This document shows, one piece after another, positions 27,950 to 38,867 of a DNA stretch of 64,000 nt. Source of the DNA: Actinomycetota bacterium (GTDB taxonomy: Bacteria > Actinomycetota > Acidimicrobiia > Acidimicrobiales > Ilumatobacteraceae); assembly GCA_016871395.1 (NCBI GenBank), contig VFYV01000001.1:186001-250000 (forward strand). Reading direction: 5' to 3'. A program made the translations under genes and the position numbers. The notes below the pieces were generated by a model, which saw nothing but the letters and a program-made list of their open reading frames with translations, was not told the DNA's origin and did not search any database. Position 1 is the first letter of the stretch; each line of letters opens with the position of its first letter.

Positions 27950-29317
27950 TCAGACGACCGCAGCGGTACCCGACCGCAAGCGCCCGTCGACCCACACCGA
28001 GGTGATCGCCTCCGGGCCGGTCAGGTGCACGATCTTCTCGAAGACCCGCGATTCGTCGTCGATACCGCTCCACTCACGCATCCCGCTCGCCGATCGCTGC
28101 GTGTCGACGGCGAAGGCGTCGAACCGTGAACCCGGCGTGAAGACCCCGACGTTCAGGCCGAGCATCGCGGCGCCTCCGGCGGTCGCCAGGTGGAAAGCCA
28201 CCACGGAATCGATTCGCGAACCCGGAACACCGCGTCGGTCGCTGTCGATCGAGCCGTCGACACCATCTTCCAACATTCGCGAGACCGAGATGGCATGGGC
28301 ACACTGAGGCAACAACCCGGGGCTGGCTCCTCCGGCAACATCGGAGCCGATTCCGACTCGCACACCGGCGTCCAGGAGTCTCCGCAGAGGCAGAACGCAG
28401 TTGGCGAAGTACGAGTTCGACAGTGGGCAATGGGCGATTCCCGCACCGCGGCCTCCGATGAGTGCGGCGTCCGAGGTCGAAACCAGATTGCCGTGCGCCA
28501 AAACCGTCCCCGCGCGCAGGAGCCCGAACGCGTCGAGCATCTCGGTGTCCGAGCGGCCGAATCGCTGTCGAACGTTTGCGTGCTCCCAGTCGCTCTCCGA
28601 GCAATGGGTCTGGACCATCGCCCCGACTTCGTCGGCCAAACGACCCATACCCATGAGGAGTTCGTCGCTACAGGCCGGGATGAAGCGGGGGGTGAGTATC
28701 GGCTTCACCAACCCTGACGCTGCACCGATCTCGGCGACTTCGCCAGCCGAGCGACGGGATCGCTCGAGTGCGACGTCGGCGGACTCGTCGCGATACCACT
28801 CAGGGGTTCCCGTCGGGTGATCCATGGCCACCCGACCGACGTACGCCCGCTGACCACTGACCTCACACCGCTGCGCGAGGAGACGGGTTGCATCCTCGTG
28901 GATCGAGGAATAGTAAACCGCGGTGGTGGTCCCGAGGCCGAGCAATGTGGGAACCATGTGCTCCCACACGTCTCGGGCGAAGCCGACGTCGGCGTAGCGC
29001 GCCTCCAAAGGGAACGTGCGGTCGAACAGCCAGTTCTCGAGTGGCAGGTCCAACCCGGTTCCCAATTGAGGCCACTGCGGTGCATGGATGTGAGTGTCGA
29101 CCAATCCCGGCAACAACCGCTCCCAGGGCAGAAGTCGCCACCTCTTGCGCGCCTGAGACACGAGAGCGATCGCCGTCGGGGAGGTCGCATCGTGCACCAC
29201 GTCGGCGATCACGCCATCGGTGTCGACGGTGACGACACCGTCGATGGTTTCCAATCGGTCTGGTGTCGGAGCATGGAACATCCGGCCCGTCACCGCAAGC
29301 TCGATGCTGCTCATCAT
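27950..29317 (-). CDS. guaD: Guanine deaminase/amidohydrolase family
   Basis: LPGLVDTHIHAPQWPQLG, PILTPRFIPACSDELL, VQTHCSES, VLAHGNLVS, HCPLSNSYF, VGIGSDVAGG; start MMSSIELAV. Confidence 0.82.
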   Translation of the reverse strand: MMSSIELAVTGRMFHAPTPDRLETIDGVVTVDTDGVIADVVHDATSPTAIALVSQARKRWRLLPWERLLPGLVDTHIHAPQWPQLGTGLDLPLENWLFDRTFPLEARYADVGFARDVWEHMVPTLLGLGTTTAVYYSSIHEDATRLLAQRCEVSGQRAYVGRVAMDHPTGTPEWYRDESADVALERSRRSAGEVAEIGAASGLVKPILTPRFIPACSDELLMGMGRLADEVGAMVQTHCSESDWEHANVRQRFGRSDTEMLDAFGLLRAGTVLAHGNLVSTSDAALIGGRGAGIAHCPLSNSYFANCVLPLRRLLDAGVRVGIGSDVAGGASPGLLPQCAHAISVSRMLEDGVDGSIDSDRRGVPGSRIDSVVAFHLATAGGAAMLGLNVGVFTPGSRFDAFAVDTQRSASGMREWSGIDDESRVFEKIVHLTGPEAITSVWVDGRLRSGTAAVV

Positions 29318-29375
29318 CTCAGTGTACGAAGACCCTTGACGTCCTGTCCCGTACGCCGTGTGGCAGGCTTGTTCA

Positions 29376-29786
29376 GTGATCACACCCACCATCGACACCC
29401 TGCGCCTCTTTTTGCACGTGCTAGCGGCCTCGGTGTGGGTGGGCGGACAGATCGTTCTCGGCGTCCTGGTGCCCCGGTTGCGGGCGTCGCACCCACAAGC
29501 CGTGAAGAGCGCCGCCAACGGATTCGCTCGCGCAGCCTGGCCGGCCTTCGGACTCACCGTGGTCACAGGAATCTGGAGCATCCTCGAGTTGTCGATCTCC
29601 GACACCGACTCCGACTACCAGGTCACTCTGTTCGTCCACGTGCTTCTGGCGGTCGCCACAGCGGTTTTCGCCGTGATTCACTCGGTCGGGCGCACCAAAA
29701 TGGCTCTGGCGCTCGGCGGAGCGCTCGGATTGCTCACCGGGCTTGGTGCGATGTTCGTCGGCCTCCTCCTACGAACGGGAGGATGA
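29376..29786 (+). CDS. CopD-like integral membrane protein
   Basis: Four hydrophobic segments; RLFLHVLAASVWVGGQIVLGVLVPRLR; GTG start at 29376. Confidence 0.6.
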   Translation: MITPTIDTLRLFLHVLAASVWVGGQIVLGVLVPRLRASHPQAVKSAANGFARAAWPAFGLTVVTGIWSILELSISDTDSDYQVTLFVHVLLAVATAVFAVIHSVGRTKMALALGGALGLLTGLGAMFVGLLLRTGG

Positions 29787-29789
29787 GCG

Positions 29790-30995
29790 TCAGTTGCGGG
29801 GGACTTTGCTCCACGCCACGCCGCGATCGACTCGCACGTCGCCGGGCAATCCGAGCACTCGCTCGCCGAGGATGTTGCGCATCACCTCACTGGTGCCACC
29901 CTCGATGGAATTGGCCCGGCTTCGTAGGAACGCCTTTTGCGGATTCTCGAGACCCATGGCCTGCTCGGGACGAATCTTCCGGTAACCACTCGGGAAAAGC
30001 ATCCCGTCGGCCCCCATCAACGAGACCACGAACGAATAGATGTCCTTGTTGATTTCGGCCATGGCCAACTTCGCGATGGAACCTTCCGGGCCGGGGTCGC
30101 CCATCTTGCGGTTCTGCGACGCGCGTATGTTGGTGAGCCGGAGGAGTTCGGCTCGTACCCACAGCGACATCAGTTCGTCGCGTGCAGCCGGATCGCGCCT
30201 TTCCCCGGGGAGGTCGTTCCAGACCTTGATCGCGTCACGAATGGGACCGGACCCCTTCGCCGGGATCGCTCCACCGATCGACACCCGCTCGTTCATCAAC
30301 GTGGTGAGCGACACTCGCCAACCGTCGCCGATGTTGCCGAGCATCTCATCATTCGGCACCCGCACATCGGTGAAATAGACCTCGTTGAACTCGGCCTCAC
30401 CGGTGATTTGATACAGCGGACGCACCTCGACACCCGGGGCCTGCATGTCGACCACGAACGCGGTGAGGCCAGCGTGCTTCAAGGCTTCGGGATCGGTTCG
30501 CACGATCAGTAATCCGAAACGGGACAGGTGAGCCAGGGTCGTCCAGACCTTCTGGCCGTTCATGATCCATTCATCGCCGTCCTTCACCCCCTTGGAGGAC
30601 AAGCCGGCGAAGTCAGAGCCACTACCGGGCTCGGAAAAGAGCTGGCACCACACCTCCTCGCCGGTGAACAGCGGTCGCAGATACCGCTGCTTTTGTTCAG
30701 GCGAACCCCAGACCGCCACTGTCGGGCCGCACATACCGTGTCCGATCGGGTTCCGTGCCACCGGATTCGGCGCCCCGGCGGCGAACAAACGCTCGTTGAC
30801 AAGACGTTGCAACTTCGGATTGAGACCCAGTCCACCGTGACCGACGTCGAAGTGAACCCAAGCGAGTCCCTTGTCGAACTGGGCTCCGAGGAAGGCCGTT
30901 GCATCGGTGAGTCGCGGGGGAAATTCAGCGAGGAGTTCGTCGATCAATGTCGATACCTGCTCCTCGGCTGAGATCATGGAGGCTAAAGCAGTCAT
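29790..30995 (-). CDS. Acyl-CoA dehydrogenase
   Basis: CQLFSEPGSGSDFAGLSSKGVKDGDEWIMNGQKVWTTLAH; SIEGGTSEVMRNILGERVLGLP. Confidence 0.92.
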   Translation of the reverse strand: MTALASMISAEEQVSTLIDELLAEFPPRLTDATAFLGAQFDKGLAWVHFDVGHGGLGLNPKLQRLVNERLFAAGAPNPVARNPIGHGMCGPTVAVWGSPEQKQRYLRPLFTGEEVWCQLFSEPGSGSDFAGLSSKGVKDGDEWIMNGQKVWTTLAHLSRFGLLIVRTDPEALKHAGLTAFVVDMQAPGVEVRPLYQITGEAEFNEVYFTDVRVPNDEMLGNIGDGWRVSLTTLMNERVSIGGAIPAKGSGPIRDAIKVWNDLPGERRDPAARDELMSLWVRAELLRLTNIRASQNRKMGDPGPEGSIAKLAMAEINKDIYSFVVSLMGADGMLFPSGYRKIRPEQAMGLENPQKAFLRSRANSIEGGTSEVMRNILGERVLGLPGDVRVDRGVAWSKVPRN

Positions 30996-31040
30996 GGTCG
31001 AAAACTAGCCAAAATCAGCTTCGGACGCGCATCGGAGCCG

Positions 31041-31797
31041 TCAATTGAGGGGTGCCATCAACCGCCGAAACTCGTCGGTCTCGGCGCGACCGAGGCCCGG
31101 GAACGCGGCCCTCAACGACATGACGCCGCGCAACCGGGCGTTGTCGCCGTTGCGAAGGTAGATCGCCTTCAGGTTGTTCAACATGCGCTCGATGATCGAC
31201 ATCGGTGCGGTCATCGCGAGGAACCGGATGTCGAAGCGTTGCGCTTCACCCAACAGTTCGGTGAAAAGGCGCGCACACCCCGTGGCATCCATGATCCGAC
31301 CTCCGTGGAAGGGGTCGGCGAAGATCTCGGGGACCAAGCCTTGGCTCGGCCGCTCGGCGATGAGGAAGTGCCCGGGCATGCCCACCCCGACCAGGTCGAC
31401 TCCCACGCGTCGTCCGACCTCCATGGCGATCACCGATAAGGAGATCGGGATGCCCCGACGAGAGGCGATCACGTCGGAGATGAACGAATTCCGCGGATCG
31501 TAGTAGTCGTCGCGGTGCCCCGTTAGGGCGTGATCACCGCGAAAAAGCGACCGACAGACTCCTTCCACGGTCGGGCTGGCCACCAACGCCGCCAACTCAT
31601 CGAGCACCGTCAACCCGGCGACCAAGTCGACGCTCGAGCAATGACCGATGGCGGCGGGTAGCAACAGGGCCAACTCGTCCAGAGCCACGTCGCCACCAAT
31701 CGACACGGCGTCGACGAATCGTTCCCGCGCCCACGCCGCATCACGCTCGGACGACCCCACACCGGAGATCGTACTGCCACTACTGTTCGCCCCATGT
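31041..31797 (-). CDS. SirB1/transglutaminase-like family protein
   Basis: DPRNSFISDVIASRRGIPISLSVIAMEVGRRVGVDLVGVGMPGHFLI; start approximate (the 963-nt ORF overlaps the divergent acyl-CoA ligase). Confidence 0.8.
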
Positions 31798-33344
31798 ACC
31801 TTGGAGCACACGCCCACACCCACCCCGACAAATTGGCCATGGTCATGACCGGTTCGGGTTACCGTCAGACGTTCGCCCAGTTGGACTCGGCGGCCAATCG
31901 ACTGGCCAATCTCTTGCGCGGCGCCGGATTGAAGCCCGGTGACCACGTGGCTTTGTGCATGGAGAACCACGATCGGTACCTCGAGGTCCTGTGGGGTTGC
32001 CAATACGCCGGAGTCGTGTACACCGCCGCCTCGTCGCGTCTCACGAGCAAGGAGTTGTCGTACATCATCAACGATTGTGCGGCGCGCATCTTCATCACGT
32101 CGAAGTACAAGGCGGATCAGGCCTGCGAGATCATCGCCGACACCCCGAACCTCGAGATGCGACTCATGCTCGACGGAACCGTGCCCGGCTACGAGAGCTA
32201 CGAGATCGCCGTGGCCGCCCAGTCCGATGCGCCCCTGGCGAATCGGGTTGCTGGCACCGACATGCTCTACTCGTCGGGCACCACCGGGCTCCCCAAGGGC
32301 GTCACCAAGCCTTTCGTCGACCTACCCCTGGAAACCACACCCACCTCGGTCGCACCATCATTGGCCATGCTGTTCGCCGCGACCGCCGACAGTGTCTATC
32401 TGACCCCGGCACCGCTGTACCACGCCGCACCATTGCGCTTCACGATGGCCGCCCAGAGCATGGGTTGCACCGTCGTCGCCATGGAGCACTTCGATCCCGA
32501 GCAGTTCTTGACCGCCATCGAGCGTCACGGGGTCACTCACACCCAAGTGGTGCCGACGATGTTCGTACGTCTGTTGAAGCTCGATGAGGGCATTCGCGCC
32601 AAGTACGACGTGTCCTCGTTGCAGGCCGTCATTCATGCTGCGGCGCCCTGCCCCATCCCGGTCAAGAAGCAGATGATCGAATGGTTCGGCCGGATCATTC
32701 ACGAGTACTACGCGGGCACCGAAGGCAACGGGTTCGTCTACTGCAACAGCGACCTCTGGATGGCCAACGAGGGTACGGTCGGAGTTCCGATTGGCTGTTC
32801 GGTCCACATCTGTGGCGACGACGGCGAAGAGTTACCGAACTACGAGAGCGGAACCATCTTCTTCGAGGGTGGAGCGTCTTTCGAATATCACAACGACGCC
32901 GAGAAGACGAAAAGTTCGCGCCATCCCAAGGGTTGGAGCACGTTGGGCGACGTCGGCTACCTGAACGACAACGGCTGCCTCTTCCTGACCGACCGCAAGG
33001 CGTACATGATCATCTCCGGCGGTGTGAACATCTACCCGCAGGAAGCGGAGAACGCCCTTGTCACGCACCCCAAGGTGATCGATGTCGCCGTCTTCGGGGT
33101 TCCCAACGACGATTTCGGCGAGGAGGTCAAGGCCGTCGTGCAACCCGCGACGATGCCCGTCGATTCCGAGGAGGCGCGAGCCCTCGAATTGGAGTTGATC
33201 GCCTACTGCAAGTCCCAGTTGGCCGACGTCAAGTGCCCACGAAGCGTCGACTTTCGACCGGAACTCCCACGTCACCCGACCGGAAAACTCTACAAACGAC
33301 TACTCAAAGACGAATACTGGAAGAGCGCCGGGCGATCGATCTGA
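31794..33344 (+). CDS. AMP-dependent acyl-CoA synthetase/ligase
   Basis: MLYSSGTTGLPKGVTKPF; EYYAGTEGNG; GWSTLGDVGYLNDNGCLFLTDRKAYMIISGGVNIYPQEAE; PRHPTGKLYKR. Confidence 0.93.
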   Translation: MYLGAHAHTHPDKLAMVMTGSGYRQTFAQLDSAANRLANLLRGAGLKPGDHVALCMENHDRYLEVLWGCQYAGVVYTAASSRLTSKELSYIINDCAARIFITSKYKADQACEIIADTPNLEMRLMLDGTVPGYESYEIAVAAQSDAPLANRVAGTDMLYSSGTTGLPKGVTKPFVDLPLETTPTSVAPSLAMLFAATADSVYLTPAPLYHAAPLRFTMAAQSMGCTVVAMEHFDPEQFLTAIERHGVTHTQVVPTMFVRLLKLDEGIRAKYDVSSLQAVIHAAAPCPIPVKKQMIEWFGRIIHEYYAGTEGNGFVYCNSDLWMANEGTVGVPIGCSVHICGDDGEELPNYESGTIFFEGGASFEYHNDAEKTKSSRHPKGWSTLGDVGYLNDNGCLFLTDRKAYMIISGGVNIYPQEAENALVTHPKVIDVAVFGVPNDDFGEEVKAVVQPATMPVDSEEARALELELIAYCKSQLADVKCPRSVDFRPELPRHPTGKLYKRLLKDEYWKSAGRSI

Positions 33345-33347
33345 GGG

Positions 33348-34784
33348 TCAGGCACCGAGGATCACCATCCGTATCTCGGTCATCTCCCGCACGGAATAGG
33401 CGGGACCCTCGCGAGTGTTGCCACTGTCGCGAAGTCCGCCGTAGGGCTGTTGATCGGCACGGAACGTGGGCACATCGTTCACGATCACGCCTCCGAAGTC
33501 GAGCGTGCGGACGGCATCGAGGGCCGTACCGATGTTCGACGTGAAGATGGCGGCCTGCAGGCCGAAGTCGCTGTCATTGGCGAGCCTCAACGCCTCCGCG
33601 ACGTCCGAATAGGTGGCTACTGCCACGACCGGACCGAAAACCTCGCGCGAGCAAATCTTCATGGAGGGCCGAGCGTCACCGACGATCGTGGGACGAAGAA
33701 TCCCCTCTGCGGTCACCTCGCCACCGAGCAACACCCGACCCCCCTCCACACACGCCTCATCGATCCATGCGCAAACGCGCTCACGCTCTGAAGTCGAGAT
33801 CAGTGCGGATACGTCGGTTGCTTCATCGAGGGGATCACCGACCACGAGAGTGGACACTTGACGCCGGAGCTCGTCGATGAACGCCACCGATATCGATTCG
33901 TGCACCAGGATGCGTTGGGTCGAAATGCAGGACTGACCGGCGTGCGAAAAGCCCGCCACCTTGATCTTGGCTGCGGCCGTCTTCCAATCTCCATCGGGCT
34001 CGATGATGATCGGCGCATTGTTCCCCAATTCCAACCCGACCCGTTTGCGCGGAGCGCGAGCACGGATACCCCAGCCCACGTCGGGAGAACCGGTGAAGGT
34101 GACGAGAGCGACATCGGGATGATCGACGATCGCGTTGCCCACGGTCGACCCCCCACCTGTCACCACGCTCAACCACTCGGCCGGGAGACCACATTCATCG
34201 ATGAGCATTCGAGCCAGCAGAATCGAACTGAAAGGAGTTTGCGAGGCCGGTTTCAAGACCACCGCGCATCCGGCGGCGATCGCCGGACCGACCTTGTGGA
34301 CGACGAGATTGAGCGGGAAGTTGAACGGGGCGATGGCACCCACGACGCCGATCGGCACACGCATGGTGAAACCGATCTTTCCCTCCCCCGCCGGAATCGC
34401 GTCCATGGCCACCACCTCACCGACCAACGTGCGGGCCTCGACGGCGGCGAATTGGAATGTGCCCACGGCGCGATCGACCTCCACTCGGGCGGTCTTGATC
34501 GGCTTGGCCGCTTCACGGGCCACCACGCGAGCGAACTCTTCACGACGAGCGGCGAGACGCCCGGCGGCCCGGTCGAGAATCTCGGCGCGCTTCCACGCCG
34601 GCAAGGGTTGGCTCATCGCGACACGCGCCGCCCGCACCGCTCGATCCACGTCGCCCGCCGTGCACGCCGGAACCCGTCCGATGAGGGATCCATCGAAGGG
34701 TGCCCGCACCTCGATGTGACCCGACGTCGCCAGGTGCGGGGATCCGGCCAGAGGGACGGGGGTAACTTCGACATCGGTGGACAT
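33348..34784 (-). CDS. Aldehyde dehydrogenase-family protein
   Basis: APFNFPLNLVVHKVGPAIAAGCAVVLKPASQTPFSSILLA; VTFTGSPDVGWGIRA; ELGNNAPIII; FSHAGQSCISTQRI; REVFGPVV. Confidence 0.93.
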   Translation of the reverse strand: MSTDVEVTPVPLAGSPHLATSGHIEVRAPFDGSLIGRVPACTAGDVDRAVRAARVAMSQPLPAWKRAEILDRAAGRLAARREEFARVVAREAAKPIKTARVEVDRAVGTFQFAAVEARTLVGEVVAMDAIPAGEGKIGFTMRVPIGVVGAIAPFNFPLNLVVHKVGPAIAAGCAVVLKPASQTPFSSILLARMLIDECGLPAEWLSVVTGGGSTVGNAIVDHPDVALVTFTGSPDVGWGIRARAPRKRVGLELGNNAPIIIEPDGDWKTAAAKIKVAGFSHAGQSCISTQRILVHESISVAFIDELRRQVSTLVVGDPLDEATDVSALISTSERERVCAWIDEACVEGGRVLLGGEVTAEGILRPTIVGDARPSMKICSREVFGPVVAVATYSDVAEALRLANDSDFGLQAAIFTSNIGTALDAVRTLDFGGVIVNDVPTFRADQQPYGGLRDSGNTREGPAYSVREMTEIRMVILGA

Positions 34785-35589
34785 GACGCCGAACGCTAGT
34801 GCCAGCGGCGATACTGACCTAGTGGTCGTCCCCCGTCACCACCATCCCTACCTCGAACCGCATGCCACCGGAGGTTTCATTCCGTTCGCTCACCGAGGGG
34901 GCACGAGTGAATGGCCCGAGAACACGCTTCCGGCATTCCGCCACGCGGTCCAACTCGGTTACCGCTATTTGGAAACCGACGTTCGACTGACGTCGGACGG
35001 CCTGCTTGCCGCGTTCCACGACGACGATCTCCGACGCACCGCCGGTCGACCGGGTCGAATCAGCGAGATGCCATGGGCCGAGGTCAGCCGGATCCTCATC
35101 GACGGCCGTGAGCCCATCCCCCTTCTCGCCGACCTCCTCGAAGAATTCCCCGACGCAATGATCAACATCGACGCCAAGAGCGACGATACGGTCGAACCTC
35201 TGGTCGCTTTGCTTCGGTCGATGAGTGCACTCGATCGGGTCTGCGTCGGTTCGTTCAGTCATCGTCGTCTGAGACGAGTACGTGGGGCTCTCGGCCCGGC
35301 GGTGTGCACCAGCGCCAGCCCGATCGAGGTCCTCACGTGGCTGAGTGGACGAATCCCCTCGGGTCCGTCGTGCTTCCAAGTCCCGGTGAAACAAGGCCCG
35401 GTGACGGTCACCACGGGCGATCGCGTCGAACGGGCTCGACGGGCCGGACTCCCGGTTCACGTCTGGACCGTCGATCATCCCCAGGAAATGCAAGAACTGA
35501 TCGACATCGGCGTTCACGGCATCATGACCGACCAGCCGGCGGTGTTGCGCTCGGTCTGCGAACACAACTCCCTGTGGCCCACTACTTGA
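34777..35589 (+). CDS. Glycerophosphodiester phosphodiesterase-family protein (second paralogue; start uncertain)
   Basis: PFAHRGGTSEWPENTLPAFRHAVQLGYRYLETDVRLTSDGLLAAFHDDDLRRT; HVWTVDHPQEMQELIDIGVHGIMTDQP. Confidence 0.92.
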   Translation: MDMTPNASASGDTDLVVVPRHHHPYLEPHATGGFIPFAHRGGTSEWPENTLPAFRHAVQLGYRYLETDVRLTSDGLLAAFHDDDLRRTAGRPGRISEMPWAEVSRILIDGREPIPLLADLLEEFPDAMINIDAKSDDTVEPLVALLRSMSALDRVCVGSFSHRRLRRVRGALGPAVCTSASPIEVLTWLSGRIPSGPSCFQVPVKQGPVTVTTGDRVERARRAGLPVHVWTVDHPQEMQELIDIGVHGIMTDQPAVLRSVCEHNSLWPTT

Positions 35590-36754
35590 CGAGGGGCATG
35601 ACCTCGTTCATGAAGCGCGCCATCTGCTCGTCGGCCTTCTTGTAGAAGTCCCCGAGCATGTGCGGGAAGATCGTGATGTACTCCAGCCCCAACAAGTCCT
35701 TGTAGAACTGCACGCCTTCGGCAACCTGCTCGGGCGTGCCCAACAGGATCGTCTTGTTGTCCACCGACTCCTGCAAGGTCGGAATCAGCCCGGGTTTGGC
35801 CGGCTTGCCGTCCTGCCCCATGTAGCCCCGGCTCCAACCGTACGGCCCGAGAAACTTCCAGAACTCGTCGTGCCCCGGCGTCGCGCTCTGCCAGGCCTTC
35901 TCGTACGAATCCTCGATACGCACGGAGATGACCAGCATCCGCTTCGCTCCCGCAGCGGGAGCGACCCCGGTTGCGGCCTCCTGCTTTTCGGAGTAGGTGT
36001 CCCAGAATCGCTTGATGAACGAATAGTGCTGATTCCAAAAGACCGCCGAATGCCCGATGCGCGCCACATAGTCGAGGGTCGGCGGGCTGGTGACGGCTTG
36101 CCAGATCTCGTACGGGTAGATCGGACGCGGCACCAATGTGAGGTGCTGGACCGTACTTCCGCGATCTGGGATGCCCGGTAGGGGGATTTGGAAGTGCTTG
36201 CCGGAGAAAGAGAACGTCTCATTGGACATGGCACGCCGGATGATTTCCATCGATTCTTCGAATACTTCGCGGTTCAATTCGTCGTCGGCAGACTTCTCCG
36301 GGTTGTCGTGCGAACCGATGGACACGCCTTTTTCGTTGAGGTGCAACACCTCGCGCGGAACGGTACCGCGACCGACGCCCAACACGCCGCGACCACCGGA
36401 GAGGTTGTGCAGCGTCGCGAAATCCTCGGCCAGTCGGAGCGGATTCCATTGCGGCACCACGTTGAACATGGCTCCCAATTTGATTCGCTTGGTTTGGGCC
36501 GCGATCCAGGCCGAGACCAAAAGGCCGTTCGGGATCACCTCGTACCCCTCGTACTGGAAGTGGTGTTCGGTCGTCCAGAAGGAATCGAAACCCAGTCGAT
36601 CGGCCTCGATCGCCGAGTTCACGTAATCCAAAGTGGCTTTCCACATGTGGTCGTTGGAGTAACGGCGGTCCATCGGCGCGGGCAGGCCGGCGCCAGCGTC
36701 GTCCATTTCGACTCCACCGAAAAAGAACGCACCGACCTTCACGCAAGCCTCCAT
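35582..36754 (-). CDS. LLM-class flavin-dependent oxidoreductase (luciferase-like)
   Basis: IEADRLGFDSFWTTEHHFQYEGYEVIPNGLLVSAWIAAQTKRIKLGAMFNVVPQWNPLRLAEDFATLHNLSGGRGVLGVGRG. Confidence 0.92.
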   Translation of the reverse strand: MEACVKVGAFFFGGVEMDDAGAGLPAPMDRRYSNDHMWKATLDYVNSAIEADRLGFDSFWTTEHHFQYEGYEVIPNGLLVSAWIAAQTKRIKLGAMFNVVPQWNPLRLAEDFATLHNLSGGRGVLGVGRGTVPREVLHLNEKGVSIGSHDNPEKSADDELNREVFEESMEIIRRAMSNETFSFSGKHFQIPLPGIPDRGSTVQHLTLVPRPIYPYEIWQAVTSPPTLDYVARIGHSAVFWNQHYSFIKRFWDTYSEKQEAATGVAPAAGAKRMLVISVRIEDSYEKAWQSATPGHDEFWKFLGPYGWSRGYMGQDGKPAKPGLIPTLQESVDNKTILLGTPEQVAEGVQFYKDLLGLEYITIFPHMLGDFYKKADEQMARFMNEVMPLVK

Positions 36755-36800
36755 GCCTGGTTGATTTCCCTCCCCGACAATACCACCGGGCCTCCCCCGC

Positions 36801-38042
36801 TCAGGGTTCGTCGTGGAATTGACGAGTGGTCGTCGTCACCACCACTTGGCGACCACCCTTGAACACCCGGCGGTCGAGCGGCGCTTCGGCGATGGCCTCG
36901 CGAATGGACGCCGCGTCGATCACGAGGAAGTCGGCCGGAGAGCCGACCGCAACATCCACCTCCTCTTGACCGAGAACCCTCCGAACCGCGTTGCCGACGA
37001 GATCGAAGGCGGCCTCTGGCAACTGGTGTGACGCCATGATGGACAACGCCGCGGTCTCGAGGGGGTCACTGCGCCCGACGGGGTTGAACGGATCCTGCAC
37101 GTTGTCGCCACCCAGGGCGACCGAGGCTCCCGACTCGCGCAGGACGTCGATGGGCGTGATCCCTCGCGGCGTGGCCCGCGGTTGCTCGCGACCCTGCAGG
37201 AAAAGATTGGTGGGGGGCAATGCGACGACACCGATGCCGAGGGCAGCGACCATCCGGGCGATCTCCCGTTGGATCTGCGGGGGTTGCATCGAGAGGCTGA
37301 CACAGTGACTGGCGGTGACCGATCGCTCGAATCCGGACGAGTCGATCTGACGGGCCAATTCCACGAGGGTCAGCATGTTCGGGTCGAGAGTCTCGTCGAC
37401 GTGCAGATCGAGACCCGCGCCCGCCTCGGTGGCCGCGGCCAACGCCTCGCGGATCATCCCCGCGCCATCGGGTTCCAGGTGCGGGCATCCACCCACCAGG
37501 TCGGCGCCCATCGTCAGGGCCTCGCGCAACGCACGACGATTCCCGACTCCCTCCACTCCGGCCAGGGGGGAATGCATGAGGGCGACGATCTGCAGATCGG
37601 CCAAGTGGCGCGTGGCGGCACGAGCGGCGAGCACCGCGCGCAGATGCACGTGCGTTGCGTCGCTCTCGCCCACGTTCACGTGGGAACGGATGGTGGTGAC
37701 ACCATTGGCCACCAGCCGGCGGATGGCCTCGGTGGCGCGCGACGTCATCTCGTCCAGTCCGAACTCCCCGCGCTGCTCGGCTGCGACCCATGCTTGGATC
37801 GCCCCCATCAAGTCTCCGGAGGGATTCGGCACGCGCTCGGCCGTCAATGCCTTGTCCAGATGAGCGTGTGGCTCTCCCAACGCCGGAAGGATTAACCAGC
37901 CGTCGAGAGAGGAGCCGACCCGATCGCTCGACGCGGGTTGGACCGCCGACACCCGACCCCGGCTGACCGCGATGTCGACCAAGGAGCCGTTCGTCAATCG
38001 AGCCCGTCGCAGCCACTGGGCGTCCGTCGGCTCACTCGACAT
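36801..38042 (-). CDS. Amidohydrolase, cytosine-deaminase/CodA-like
   Basis: LPALGEPHAHLDKALTAERVPNPSGDLMGAIQAW; TTIRSHVNVG; LDLHVDETLDP; VTASHCVSLS; VALGGDNVQDPFNPVG. Confidence 0.85.
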   Translation of the reverse strand: MSSEPTDAQWLRRARLTNGSLVDIAVSRGRVSAVQPASSDRVGSSLDGWLILPALGEPHAHLDKALTAERVPNPSGDLMGAIQAWVAAEQRGEFGLDEMTSRATEAIRRLVANGVTTIRSHVNVGESDATHVHLRAVLAARAATRHLADLQIVALMHSPLAGVEGVGNRRALREALTMGADLVGGCPHLEPDGAGMIREALAAATEAGAGLDLHVDETLDPNMLTLVELARQIDSSGFERSVTASHCVSLSMQPPQIQREIARMVAALGIGVVALPPTNLFLQGREQPRATPRGITPIDVLRESGASVALGGDNVQDPFNPVGRSDPLETAALSIMASHQLPEAAFDLVGNAVRRVLGQEEVDVAVGSPADFLVIDAASIREAIAEAPLDRRVFKGGRQVVVTTTTRQFHDEP

Positions 38043-38063
38043 TGCGCTCTCCTCTTCGTCGGG

Positions 38064-38867
38064 ATGGTGCCCATGTGGAATCGTAGGCGAGTGCGTACCT
38101 GTGTCTGGATCTATCCGGCCGTGTCGGCGTCATCCATCGTCGAGGCGATCTCGACGCTGGACGCGGCCGGTGTCGACGAGGTTTGGGTGTCCGACGAGGG
38201 TGTGGCCCGCGAGCCGTTCGCTCTTCTGGCTGCGGCGGCCATGGTCACTCGACGCATCACGTTGGGAGTCGGCATCACATCGCCCTTGTTGCGCCACCCC
38301 GGAGTGGTGGCCGCGACTGCGATGACCATCGACGAACTGAGCAACGGTCGAATGGTGCTCGGCTGGGGTGTAGGCGGTCAGGAGTCTCTCGGACCCTTCT
38401 CCCTGGCGACCGACAGGCCCGTAGCGGTCGTCCGCGATGCCATCGAGACAGCGGGCGCGGTGTTCCGCGGCCAGACGAGTTCTCGATACACCCCACCCGA
38501 CCATGCGGCTCCTTCACGGACCATTCCGCAATTCGTCGGCGCCCGTGGACCGCAGTTGAACCGACTCGCTTCGCGAATGGCCGACGGGGTGTTCCTGTCC
38601 GGATTCACCACCGAGACTGCCTATGAGGCGATCCGTGAGGCTCGGTCGGTTCGCCCCGTTCATGTGACCTTGTGCATCTCCGCCCGTTTCGGCTCGGTGT
38701 CCGATGAAAAGGCGATCGCCGGCGACCCGTTCCACGTCGGCGAACAGCTGCGCGTCGCGCTCGAGACCCATCGACCGGACTGCATCGGGATCGCTTTGGT
38801 GGACCGGGACCCCCTACCGCTCATGATCGATCGGGCTCTCGCGGCGCTGGCGACCCTCGGCGACTGA
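38064..38867 (+). CDS. LLM-class flavin-dependent oxidoreductase
   Basis: VDEVWVSDEGVAREPFALLAAAAMVTRRITLGVGITSPLLRHPGVVAATAMTIDELSNGRMVLGWGVGG. Confidence 0.85.
   Translation: MVPMWNRRRVRTCVWIYPAVSASSIVEAISTLDAAGVDEVWVSDEGVAREPFALLAAAAMVTRRITLGVGITSPLLRHPGVVAATAMTIDELSNGRMVLGWGVGGQESLGPFSLATDRPVAVVRDAIETAGAVFRGQTSSRYTPPDHAAPSRTIPQFVGARGPQLNRLASRMADGVFLSGFTTETAYEAIREARSVRPVHVTLCISARFGSVSDEKAIAGDPFHVGEQLRVALETHRPDCIGIALVDRDPLPLMIDRALAALATLGD

Noticed and set aside
8620-35589. Two GDPD genes as a recent duplication
   Set aside because: They share only family motifs (AHRG, PENT) with otherwise divergent sequence; older paralogues are more likely.
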